Origin: CAYFKJ01 sp964528595 | GTDB lineage: Bacteria; Pseudomonadota; Alphaproteobacteria; UBA2966 | Reading direction: 5' to 3' | Assembly (NCBI GenBank): GCA_964528595.1 | Contig: CAZGTM010000108.1 | Span: forward strand, 1 to 8,070 | Length of the DNA: 8,070 nt | Shown: positions 1 through 6,691 of the stretch, in pieces | Layout: each line of letters starts with the position of its first letter | How positions within the stretch are numbered: position 1 is the stretch's first letter | Translations under genes and position numbers: made by a program | The notes under the pieces: model-generated | Database searches by the model: none | What the model saw: only the letters and a program-made list of their open reading frames with translations | Told to the model about the DNA's origin: nothing

Positions 1-1605
1 GTTGATCTCGGCCGGTATGGCGGCGCGTTCCGTGATGTGGGCACGGGCGTGATCCATTAACTGGTCCGGCGTGGCTTCGGCGCCCGGTTTTAGTTCCACA
101 TAGGCCACCGGTATTTCGCCGACCCGGGCGTCGAGGCCGCCGACGGCGGCGGCCAGGGCGACGGCTTCGTGCTGGTGCAGGGCGGCTTCGATCATTTCAG
201 GATCGATATTGTGGCCGCCCCGGATAATCAGGTCCTTGGCCCTGCCGGTCAGCCAGAAATAGCCGTCGGCGTCGCGCCGGGCCAGGTCGCCCGTGTTGAA
301 CCAGCCCTCGCGCGGCCAGATACCCTCGTTGTGGTGATCCTGGAGGTAACCCGGAAAGACGTTGGGTCCGTTGATCACCACGACGCCGATTTCACCGACC
401 TCGCATTCGCGCAGCCATTTGCCGTCGGCGTCGACGGCGATGGTCGTCATCGGCTGGTAGGGGTAGCGCAGGCCGATCGATCCCGTGCGGCGTTCGCCGC
501 CGGCCGGATTCATGGAGCTTGCCGTCGTGCCCTCGGTCAGGCCGTAGCCCTCGAGGATCTTGATGCCGGTCTGGCTTTCGAACGACCTGATGACCTCCAC
601 CGGCATCGGCGCCGCGCCGCAAATGGCGTAGCGCAGCGAACTGACGTCCGCGCCGTCCATGGGGATGCTGAGCAGGGTGGAAAAGATGGTCGGGACGGCG
701 CTGAAAAAGGTCGCCCGGTAGCGTTCCACGATGCGCCAGAAGTTCTCGATGACGGACGGTTTGCGGTACCCGGCCGGGCTGGCGATCAGGGCGGAGGCGC
801 CGATGAAAAACGGCGCCAGACCGGTCACCACGACGGCATTGACGTGAAACAGCGGCAGGCCGCAGATCAAGACATCGTCGGCGTTGAGGTTTCCGCCCAG
901 GCTGATGGCCCAGGCCTCGTAAACCTCGCCCCGATGCGTGTGGCGCGCGACCTTGGGCGCGCCCGTGGTGCCGCCGGTGTGGAAGAGGGAGGCGATATCA
1001 TCGGGTTTGATGACCCGGCCGCTGACCAACCCATCGGCGGGTTGTTTGGCGGTTTCCGCGTCGAAATCCAGAACGCCCTCCGGCAGCGCGCCATCGCCGC
1101 CGATACACAGCACGGTTTCGAGGCTCGGCACGTCGGCCCGGATGGCATCGACCTTGCGCCAGATATCGTTCTCTGCGCTCGGCCCCAGGGTGACCAGAAC
1201 CCTGGTTTCGGTGGCGCGCAGGATATCGGCGATTTGCGCCGGTTCCAGCAGGGGATTGACCGCGCCCACGACACCCGCCGCCTCGCCGCCCCAAATGACG
1301 AAGTGGGTTTGCGGCAGGTTGGGCAGGATGAAGGAAACCACAGAGCCGGGGCGAATGCCCAGGTCATGGAAGAGGTTCGCCGTCTGATTGACGCGCGCCA
1401 ACAGGTCGGCGTAGGTCAGGATGACGGGTTCCTCGTCCGCGTTTCCGGCGGGCAGAAAGGTGATCGCGGTGCGCTCGGCGTGCCGCTCGGCGCTGGCCTT
1501 GATCAAGTCGTAGGTGTTGTCGACGGCAACGCGCTGCTCGAAGGGGATTTTCTCGATGGCTTCGATATCGGCCATCGAGGCCACGATCGTCGGATCATTT
1601 GTCAT
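1..1605 (-). CDS. Acyl-CoA synthetase, AMP-binding family (C-terminus cut by window edge)
   Basis: Adenylate-forming acyl-CoA ligase of the FadD/CaiC type. It would activate a carboxylic acid with ATP to an acyl-adenylate and then form the CoA thioester; the substrate cannot be read from the sequence. The minus strand stays open for 535 codons from ATG 1605 to the edge, with no stop. The N-terminus (MADIEAIEKIPFEQRVAV, from residue 11) and the core are typical of a proteobacterial FadD-like subgroup. The P-loop HTGGTTGAPK lies at about residues 209-218, the GYGLTEGT motif at 353-360, GWFNTGD at about 433-439, and the hinge GRAKDLIIRGGHNI at about 454-467. The C-terminal lid lysine that catalyses adenylation would lie beyond position 1. 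The start is 9 bases after the stop of the M23 gene, so the two are probably co-transcribed. No clear Shine-Dalgarno precedes ATG 1605, and ATG 1575 (residue 11) is an alternative start. Family assignment is firm; substrate is unknown. Confidence 0.93.
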   Translation of the reverse strand, partial: MTNDPTIVASMADIEAIEKIPFEQRVAVDNTYDLIKASAERHAERTAITFLPAGNADEEPVILTYADLLARVNQTANLFHDLGIRPGSVVSFILPNLPQTHFVIWGGEAAGVVGAVNPLLEPAQIADILRATETRVLVTLGPSAENDIWRKVDAIRADVPSLETVLCIGGDGALPEGVLDFDAETAKQPADGLVSGRVIKPDDIASLFHTGGTTGAPKVARHTHRGEVYEAWAISLGGNLNADDVLICGLPLFHVNAVVVTGLAPFFIGASALIASPAGYRKPSVIENFWRIVERYRATFFSAVPTIFSTLLSIPMDGADVSSLRYAICGAAPMPVEVIRSFESQTGIKILEGYGLTEGTTASSMNPAGGERRTGSIGLRYPYQPMTTIAVDADGKWLRECEVGEIGVVVINGPNVFPGYLQDHHNEGIWPREGWFNTGDLARRDADGYFWLTGRAKDLIIRGGHNIDPEMIEAALHQHEAVALAAAVGGLDARVGEIPVAYVELKPGAEATPDQLMDHARAHITERAAIPAEIN

Positions 1606-1614
1606 GGCCGCAGT

Positions 1615-3120
1615 TTAGTCGTTGCTGGCGACTTTCGTAATGATCGATGTGGCGGCGCGCGCCGCCTCGATCTTGGAAAGATCCGCCTGGAAGCGGGCCA
1701 GCGATTTGCCCTTGAGCTTGCGGCCCGTCGGCAGTTTCAGGCGCAGCGGATTGATCTGGCGGCCGCCCTTGAGGATCTCGTAGTGCAGGTGCGGACCGGT
1801 GGAGCGGCCGGTGGAACCGATATACCCGATGATCTGGCCCTGGCGGACGCGCTTGCCGCTGCGGATGCCCCGGCCATAGCCTTTCAGGTGGGCGTACGCC
1901 GTCTTGTAGTTCGAATTGTGCCGGATGCGGACGTATTTGCCGTAGGCGCCGTTGCGTCTCGCCATCTCCACGACGCCGTCGCCGCCGGCCATCACCGGTG
2001 TGCCGCGGGGCGCGGCGAAGTCGAGGCCGCGATGAACCTTGGTGTAGCCCAGGATGGGATGGCGGCGCTTGCCGTAGCGCGACGACAACCGGGCGCCGTT
2101 GACCGGCGTGCGCAGCAGGGCCTTGCGGGCGCTCTGGCCTTTTTCGTTGAAGTAGTCGATGGCGCCGTCGCTCAGTTCATGGCGGTAGAGGTTGATGGTG
2201 GTGCCGCTCAAGGTTAGCGCCGCGTGGATCACGTCGCCGTTCTTGACCGGTTTACCGCTGGCGTTGTGGAAGCGTTCGAAGAAAATCTCGAATTTGTCGC
2301 CGCGCTGAATATCGCGCTGAAAATCGACATCCCAGCTGAAGATGCGGATGAGTTCCATCAGAACGCCGATGGGCACGCCGGCGCGCCGGGCCGAGAGGAA
2401 CAGGCTGTCGTTGATGGGGCCGGCGGCCCGCATATAGCCCTTGTCGAGTTCCTCGATGATCTCGTCGAACACGAAACCCTTGTTCTGCCTAAGCGCCGCG
2501 ATCTCGCGGTTCACGTCCGTGGCGATGTGAACCGACATCAAGCGGTCGCCGTCGGGGGCGGTTACCGTTTTGGCCGCCAGGGCGACACGTACCTCCTGGC
2601 CGATTTTGAGGCGCCTGGGATTGAAATTCTTACCCAGCGCCGTAATGGCCTCGTACGCCTCGCGTCTCGGTGCACCGGCCCGCGTCAGCGCCTTCATCAA
2701 GGTATCGCCCTTGCGGACCTGGACGGTTTTGGTGACCGAGGCGGGCTTTTCCGCCGTCTCCGTTTGCTTTAGGCCCGGTTTAACCTTGGGTGCTGAGACG
2801 CGCACTTCGACGGCCGCCGATTTCGCATTTTTATTGATGGGACCCGGTGATTCCTGCGACTTCAGGTAGGTGGCGGTGATGATTTTTGCCGCCCGATCGC
2901 TCTCCCGGACGGCCGGGGCGTCGGTTTGCAGAGGGATCACGGCGCCGCCCGGCTTGTTGCTGCCAACCCAATCGGGCAGGCCGGCCAGGGATATGATGGC
3001 CAACGTAACGCCGGTGCCGATGATGGCGCCGAAGGCCATGAAGCGGAGGCCGCCGCCGCCTGCATTCGGGCCGTTCTCGGGGGTGATCCCCGGACGCTCT
3101 CTCCCCGGGCGTCGGGTCAT
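1615..3120 (-). CDS. M23 (LytM-type) peptidoglycan endopeptidase with LysM/OapA-like domain
   Basis: Predicted zinc D,D-endopeptidase that cleaves peptide cross-links of murein in the periplasm, comparable to MepM-like enzymes; 501 residues. After a short basic cytoplasmic tail there is one membrane segment at about residues 28-48, so the protein is probably an inner-membrane-anchored periplasmic enzyme. A proline/lysine-rich stretch follows (about 60-130), then a LysM/OapA-like domain with VRKGDTLMKAL at 135-145 and a second mixed domain at about 190-330. The M23 domain covers about 340-460. Its zinc and catalytic residues are intact: HRGLD (H363, D367), AYAH (H411) and HLHYE (H444, H446), so it should be active rather than a degenerate LytM activator. 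The reading frame is open upstream to 3249, but ATG 3120 has an excellent Shine-Dalgarno, AAGGAG at 3126-3131 with a 5-base spacer, and I chose it for that reason. It is the first gene of a likely two-gene unit with the acyl-CoA synthetase. Confidence 0.94.
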   Translation of the reverse strand: MTRRPGRERPGITPENGPNAGGGGLRFMAFGAIIGTGVTLAIISLAGLPDWVGSNKPGGAVIPLQTDAPAVRESDRAAKIITATYLKSQESPGPINKNAKSAAVEVRVSAPKVKPGLKQTETAEKPASVTKTVQVRKGDTLMKALTRAGAPRREAYEAITALGKNFNPRRLKIGQEVRVALAAKTVTAPDGDRLMSVHIATDVNREIAALRQNKGFVFDEIIEELDKGYMRAAGPINDSLFLSARRAGVPIGVLMELIRIFSWDVDFQRDIQRGDKFEIFFERFHNASGKPVKNGDVIHAALTLSGTTINLYRHELSDGAIDYFNEKGQSARKALLRTPVNGARLSSRYGKRRHPILGYTKVHRGLDFAAPRGTPVMAGGDGVVEMARRNGAYGKYVRIRHNSNYKTAYAHLKGYGRGIRSGKRVRQGQIIGYIGSTGRSTGPHLHYEILKGGRQINPLRLKLPTGRKLKGKSLARFQADLSKIEAARAATSIITKVASND

Positions 3121-3125
3121 GTCGT

Positions 3126-3131
3126 CTCCTT
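3126..3131 (-). promoter_or_regulatory. Ribosome binding site of the M23 peptidase gene
   Basis: On the minus strand AAGGAG is followed by five bases (ACGAC) and then ATG at 3120. This near-perfect Shine-Dalgarno decides the start of the peptidase against the 43-codon longer open frame, whose first codon would be a TTG at 3249 with no such site. Confidence 0.8.
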
Positions 3132-3365
3132 GCCCACTCTTCGTCACTTCCGATTCATGCGTTCTTATCAAGTGCTTATGTTGCAGAAATTCGGAAAACA
3201 GCCTCCACCGCGGCAACACGATGGGGATGTATAATAAAAATGTCAACAATTTTTGTGTTTTGAATCAAGTAATTCGCGGAATTTTCTTATGTGTTTTTCG
3301 AGAGTCGGTGTGGATAGCACTGGTGAACCAGATTGGATCAACAATGGTCCAGCCGTGCTTACATA
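3132..3365 (-). promoter_or_regulatory. AT-rich leader and probable promoter region of the M23 peptidase gene
   Basis: This spacer between the Memo-AMMECR1 gene and the peptidase gene is visibly richer in A+T than its flanks, above all at 3225-3300. On the minus strand a perfect TTGACA hexamer lies at 3241-3246, but I see no TATAAT-like box 16-18 bases after it, so it is not a clean sigma-70 promoter. A short inverted repeat, AATTC-GCG-GAATT, lies at 3271-3283 and could be an operator. The open frames crossing this stretch have no ribosome binding site or recognisable protein, so I do not call a gene. The promoter assignment is an inference from position and composition. Confidence 0.35.
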
Positions 3366-3383
3366 TCGGCGGTCGGCCGCCGA
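3366..3383 (-). terminator. Possible terminator hairpin after the Memo-AMMECR1 gene
   Basis: CGGCGG (3367-3372), a TCGG loop and CCGCCG (3377-3382) form a six-base GC stem, extended by one T-A pair at 3366/3383. On the minus strand it starts 24 bases after the stop codon of the Memo-AMMECR1 gene. No run of T follows (the next minus-strand bases are TATGTAAG), so it is at best a weak or factor-assisted terminator. Confidence 0.3.
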
Positions 3384-3406
3384 ATTCGCTCTGAAATAGG
3401 GTTGGA

Positions 3407-4834
3407 TTAGTCGTCGGGTTGGGTGAAGGTTTCCGTCGTGTAGCGCCAGACGCGCACACTATCCGACCAATGGTCGGGTTTAAAGCCCGCTTTTCCCTTG
3501 AGGTGGGACCAAAAATCCTGGACATCGGGAATCTGGTCCCAAACCTGGGGCAGGAAGGTGCCCCGGCGGCCCTGGTCCGCCAAAATCAGACCATCGACGC
3601 CCGGCCTGAACTGGGCGACCAGATCGGCTTCCGACGTAAACGAAATTTCCCGGGGTTCGCTGAGGACCGATATCTTCAGGCTGATGCGGTCGTATTCCTT
3701 CTGTTGCAGCGGTTTGAAGCGGGGATCCTTGAAGGCCGCGGCGTAGGCATTGGCCGCAAGATCGGCGATCAGAGGCTGGTGGGCGTTCAGCGAACCGATG
3801 CAGCCCCTGAGGCGGCCGTCCAGTTCGACGGTGACGAACGTTGCCCGCTGGCCGGCCAGGGCAGCCGGCCAATCGTCGACGGAAATGCTGATTTGCTTGC
3901 CGGTTTCGAGGCCGTGGCGAATGGCGCTGTCGGCCACGGTAATCATGATGCGGCGTAAACCCTCGTCGAATTCGGCGGAGGGGGCTTGGGATGCCGCCTC
4001 GCCCGGATCCTTGGCGAGGCCCTGCTCCGTGACCAGGAAAGAGGCATAGCCGACGACCTTGTCGCGGGACCCTGCGGTATCGCCGGAATTGCGCAGGTCG
4101 ACCAGTGAGAACGTCAAATTCCGCTTTTTTCCCAACGCCATAAGGCCCTTGATGGGGCGGCCGCCGCAGGCGCGGTCAGAGGTGACCAAATCGAGGTTGC
4201 CGGCCTCGATGGCATCGGTGGTGGCCTGGTCCTTGGCCTGTGCGGTCGCGTAGTCATGGTAATGACTGAGGTCGGAACTGATAACGACAGCGGTTTCCGG
4301 ACCGCCCCACAAGGCGTCGAGCACGCCGGAAACCGCCTCCGGGCCGGCGTCGCCCACCACCAGGGGAACCAATTTGAAATCACCGAGCACGGCCTGCAGG
4401 AAGGGCAGGTGGACCTCCAGGCTGTGCTCCATGGCGTGGGCTTCGTCGAGGACGCCGACCCCGGGCAGCGCCGCGATCGCCGCCAGGGCCTCCTGGTCAA
4501 TCTCGATATCACCCAACGGCGTGGCAAAGGCGCGGGAACTCGGGGCGGCGATGCCCTGGAAAGCGACCCGGTGAGAAGGGCCCAGCAGGACGACACGGCG
4601 GACAATGCCGCGCGCGGGCGCCAGGCTGGCGTAGGCGGTGGCCGCAACCGGTCCCGAATAGACGTAGCCGGCATGAGGAGCGATGATCGCTTTGGGCCAG
4701 GATGTGCCGGTGGGCGTGGCGGCAGCGGCGAGATAGCCATCGACCGCTTGGCGTAGTTCCCGGGCATCGTCGGGATAGAAATAGCCTGCGACGGCGGTGG
4801 GCCGGATTTGCGCTATGGCTGCCATTTCGGGCAA
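3407..4834 (-). CDS. AmmeMemoRadiSam system fusion: Memo-like protein B joined to AMMECR1-like protein A
   Basis: One 475-residue protein carries two families that are separate genes in many genomes. Residues about 8-270 are a Memo domain, related to extradiol-type dioxygenase folds. The likely metal-site residues are present: H54 in APHAGYVYSG, H88 in GPSHR, the SSDLSHYHDY segment with D188 and H191, and C223 in DRACGGRP. These correspond to the His/His/Cys cluster known from human MEMO1. A linker of about 20 residues rich in Ala, Ser and Pro (about 272-288) leads to the AMMECR1 domain (about 289-470) with its hallmark LRGCIGS at 342-348. The molecular function of neither half is established. 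The partner radical SAM gene lies divergently about 100 bases away. The start is uncertain: TTG 4834 gives 475 residues, while ATG 4825 gives 472 and is at least as likely; a GGGGGTGA stretch precedes both. Confidence 0.93.
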   Translation of the reverse strand: MPEMAAIAQIRPTAVAGYFYPDDARELRQAVDGYLAAAATPTGTSWPKAIIAPHAGYVYSGPVAATAYASLAPARGIVRRVVLLGPSHRVAFQGIAAPSSRAFATPLGDIEIDQEALAAIAALPGVGVLDEAHAMEHSLEVHLPFLQAVLGDFKLVPLVVGDAGPEAVSGVLDALWGGPETAVVISSDLSHYHDYATAQAKDQATTDAIEAGNLDLVTSDRACGGRPIKGLMALGKKRNLTFSLVDLRNSGDTAGSRDKVVGYASFLVTEQGLAKDPGEAASQAPSAEFDEGLRRIMITVADSAIRHGLETGKQISISVDDWPAALAGQRATFVTVELDGRLRGCIGSLNAHQPLIADLAANAYAAAFKDPRFKPLQQKEYDRISLKISVLSEPREISFTSEADLVAQFRPGVDGLILADQGRRGTFLPQVWDQIPDVQDFWSHLKGKAGFKPDHWSDSVRVWRYTTETFTQPDD

Positions 4835-4848
4835 TTCACCCCCAACTG

Positions 4849-4877
4849 CTGAAATCGGCCATCGAAGGTTCTATATT
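4849..4877 (+). promoter_or_regulatory. Possible promoter of the radical SAM gene in the divergent spacer
   Basis: CTGAAA (4849-4854), a 17-base spacer and TATATT (4872-4877) make a reasonable sigma-70-type pair reading rightwards, about 55 bases before the radical SAM start. The AT-rich patch at 4869-4890 is the only one in the spacer between the two divergent genes, so it may also serve the minus-strand gene: TATAGA and TAATCT read leftwards from it, with weaker -35 matches. Assignment by eye only. Confidence 0.35.
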
Positions 4878-4931
4878 TAGTTTAGATTAGGGTGAAGTGC
4901 CAGATGAACCGTCTGGCCGGGATGCGAGCCC

Positions 4932-6047
4932 ATGAAAGACAGTCAGACGCTGCCGAGAACAACGCCGGAACAGACCACCATTGGCCACCCCGCGAGATAC
5001 TGGCATGCCTTGGAGGACGGGCGCATTCAGTGCGACGTCTGTCCCCGCTTCTGCAAGCTGCCCGAGGGTCAGCGCGGGCTTTGCTTCGTGCGGGCCAACG
5101 AAGGCGGCAGAATGGTGCTGACGACATATGGCCGTTCGTCCGGCTTTTGCGTCGATCCCATCGAGAAAAAGCCGCTAAACCATTTCCTGCCCGGCACGCC
5201 GGTGCTTTCCTTCGGAACGGCGGGCTGCAATCTGACCTGCAAGTTCTGCCAGAACTGGGACATGTCCAAGTCCCGCGAGATGGATACGCTGGCCGACGCC
5301 GCAACGCCGGAAATGCTGGCTCGCGCCGCGCGCGAGCTCGGTTGCCGTTCCGTCGCCTTTACCTACAACGATCCGACGATCTTTCTCGAGTACGCTGTCG
5401 ACACGGCAAAGGCCTGTCACGCGCTCGACATCAAAACGGTAGCGGTGACGGCGGGTTACATCTGCCCGGAACCCAGGGCCGAGTTCTTCAGCCACATCGA
5501 TGCCGCAAATATCGACCTCAAGGGGTTTACCGAAAGCTTCTATCACGACCTCTGCACCGGACACCTGAACGACGTCCTCGAGACGCTGGTCTACCTGGTC
5601 CATGAAACGGATGTGTGGGTGGAGGTCACGACGCTGCTGATCCCCGGCCAGAACGACAGCCCGGAGGAAATCGACGCCTTGAGCAAATGGTTCGTGAAGG
5701 CGCTGGGTCCGGATGTACCGCTGCATTTTTCCGCCTTCCATCCCGACTACCGCATGACCGATATCCCGGCGACGCCGCACAAGACGCTGCTGGATGCCCG
5801 CGACATCGCCTTGCGCAACGGCTTGAGGTACGTCTTCGTCGGCAACGTCCATGACAAGGCGGCAAGCAGCACCTACTGCCACGGCTGCGGAGGCAAACTT
5901 ATCGGCCGGGACTGGTACCAGCTCAGCGATTGGAACCTGACGGACGACGGCCACTGCCGGGATTGCGGCACGGCCTGCGCCGGCGTGATCGACGGCCCGC
6001 CCGGCACCTGGGGGCCGAAGCGGCAGCCGGTTCGATTGGCCTCCTAG
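4932..6047 (+). CDS. amrS: AmmeMemoRadiSam system radical SAM enzyme
   Basis: Radical S-adenosylmethionine protein of 371 residues, the third member of the AmmeMemoRadiSam set. It would bind a [4Fe-4S] cluster and cleave SAM to a 5'-deoxyadenosyl radical; the substrate is not known. The radical SAM motif CNLTCKFC gives C99, C103 and C106, followed by QNW as usual for pyruvate formate-lyase-activase relatives. In front of it is a second cysteine group, CDVCPRFC with C34, C37, C41 and then C51, which could hold another cluster or a zinc ion. At the C-terminus YCHGCG (C316, C319) and CRDCG (C342, C345) form a zinc-ribbon-like pair. The start is well limited: an in-frame TGA lies at 4905-4907 and ATG 4932 is the first start codon after it, although the Shine-Dalgarno is poor. 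It is transcribed away from the fused Memo-AMMECR1 gene and ends facing the GNAT gene. The symbol is used for this family but is not firmly standard. Confidence 0.94.
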   Translation: MKDSQTLPRTTPEQTTIGHPARYWHALEDGRIQCDVCPRFCKLPEGQRGLCFVRANEGGRMVLTTYGRSSGFCVDPIEKKPLNHFLPGTPVLSFGTAGCNLTCKFCQNWDMSKSREMDTLADAATPEMLARAARELGCRSVAFTYNDPTIFLEYAVDTAKACHALDIKTVAVTAGYICPEPRAEFFSHIDAANIDLKGFTESFYHDLCTGHLNDVLETLVYLVHETDVWVEVTTLLIPGQNDSPEEIDALSKWFVKALGPDVPLHFSAFHPDYRMTDIPATPHKTLLDARDIALRNGLRYVFVGNVHDKAASSTYCHGCGGKLIGRDWYQLSDWNLTDDGHCRDCGTACAGVIDGPPGTWGPKRQPVRLAS

Positions 6048-6051
6048 GACG

Positions 6052-6070
6052 GTTCCGTTCTGACGGGAAC
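6052..6070 (+). terminator. Possible terminator hairpin after the radical SAM gene
   Basis: GTTCCGT (6052-6058), loop TCTG and ACGGGAAC (6063-6070) fold into a seven-pair stem with one bulged G, five bases after the stop codon. A loose T-rich stretch (ATATTTTCC) follows only some 12 bases later. It sits in the 95-base gap between two convergent genes, where a terminator is expected, but the structure is weak. Confidence 0.35.
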
Positions 6071-6142
6071 GCCTCGCCTCATATTTTCCAAATAATACAA
6101 TGTGTTATCGGCCCTCAGTGGTTCAATAAGTCGTGAAACACC

Positions 6143-6691
6143 CTAGGGCAGGGTTTCGTCGCTCATCCCCACGGGGCGCTGCATCAGCACGCTATCGACC
6201 CAGCGGCCATGCTTGAAACCGACGGATTGCAACGTTCCTACCCGGCGGAAACCGAGTTTTTCATGCAGCGCAATCGAGGCGGTATTTTCGCTGTCGCCGA
6301 TCACGGCGACCATCTGCCGGACCCACGCCAAGGCTTCGCAATCGGCAATGAGGCGGGCGAGCAACGCAGCACCAATGCCGCGGCCGTGGGCGCCGGGAGC
6401 GACGTAGACGGAGTTCTCCACCGAGTGGCGGTAGGCCGGACGGGGGCGGTAAGCGCCGGCATAGGCATAGCCCAGAATTTCCCCGTCACGGGCGTCCCGC
6501 CCCTCGACCGCCGCGATGTAGGGCAGGCCGCGTTCCCGGATGGTGTGCCAGCGCCGGCGGAACTCCGCCGGGTCGGGCGGTGTTTCCTCGAAGGACGCCA
6601 AACCGTGCAGCACGTGATGGCCGTAGATTTCCAGGATGGCGCCGAGGTCGGCCTCCTGGGCCTCCCGGATGAAGATATCCGGCGCGCTCAT
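6143..6691 (-). CDS. GNAT N-acetyltransferase, phosphinothricin acetyltransferase-like
   Basis: Acetyl-CoA-dependent N-acetyltransferase of 182 residues. The layout follows the Pat/Bar/MnaT group, which acetylates the amino group of phosphinothricin, methionine sulfoximine or related amino acids. Visible signs are the FEETPPDPAEF segment near 34-44, VENSVYVAPGAHGRGIGAAL at about 91-110 with the acetyl-CoA pyrophosphate loop HGRGIG (102-107), ENTASIALHEKLGF at 135-148, and SVGFKHGRWVDSVLMQ near the end. The start at 6691 is chosen because its ATG overlaps the TGA of the upstream gene (ATGA, 6688-6691); the frame stays open to 7060, but that part is out of frame inside the upstream gene. The overlap implies translational coupling. 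The real substrate may be a small amino acid derivative; resistance to phosphinothricin cannot be inferred. Confidence 0.9.
   Translation of the reverse strand: MSAPDIFIREAQEADLGAILEIYGHHVLHGLASFEETPPDPAEFRRRWHTIRERGLPYIAAVEGRDARDGEILGYAYAGAYRPRPAYRHSVENSVYVAPGAHGRGIGAALLARLIADCEALAWVRQMVAVIGDSENTASIALHEKLGFRRVGTLQSVGFKHGRWVDSVLMQRPVGMSDETLP

Noticed and set aside
169..2217. A 682-codon plus-strand open frame opposite the acyl-CoA synthetase and the M23 peptidase
   Set aside because: It lies antisense to two genes with clear catalytic motifs, is rich in Ala, Gly, Asp and Arg as expected of a high-GC shadow frame, and resembles no known protein.
3121..3249. N-terminal extension of the M23 peptidase starting with a hydrophobic stretch
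   Set aside because: The extension would need a TTG start without a Shine-Dalgarno, while ATG 3120 has AAGGAG at ideal distance and the membrane segment is already inside the shorter protein.
2870..3394. A 174-codon plus-strand open frame over the spacer and the peptidase N-terminus
   Set aside because: Half of it is antisense to the peptidase gene, it has no ribosome binding site, and its composition changes abruptly where it enters the AT-rich spacer.
4892..5605. A 237-codon plus-strand open frame overlapping the radical SAM gene
   Set aside because: It is a different frame of the same strand with low-complexity Arg/Gly/Ala content, whereas the overlapping frame encodes the complete radical SAM protein.
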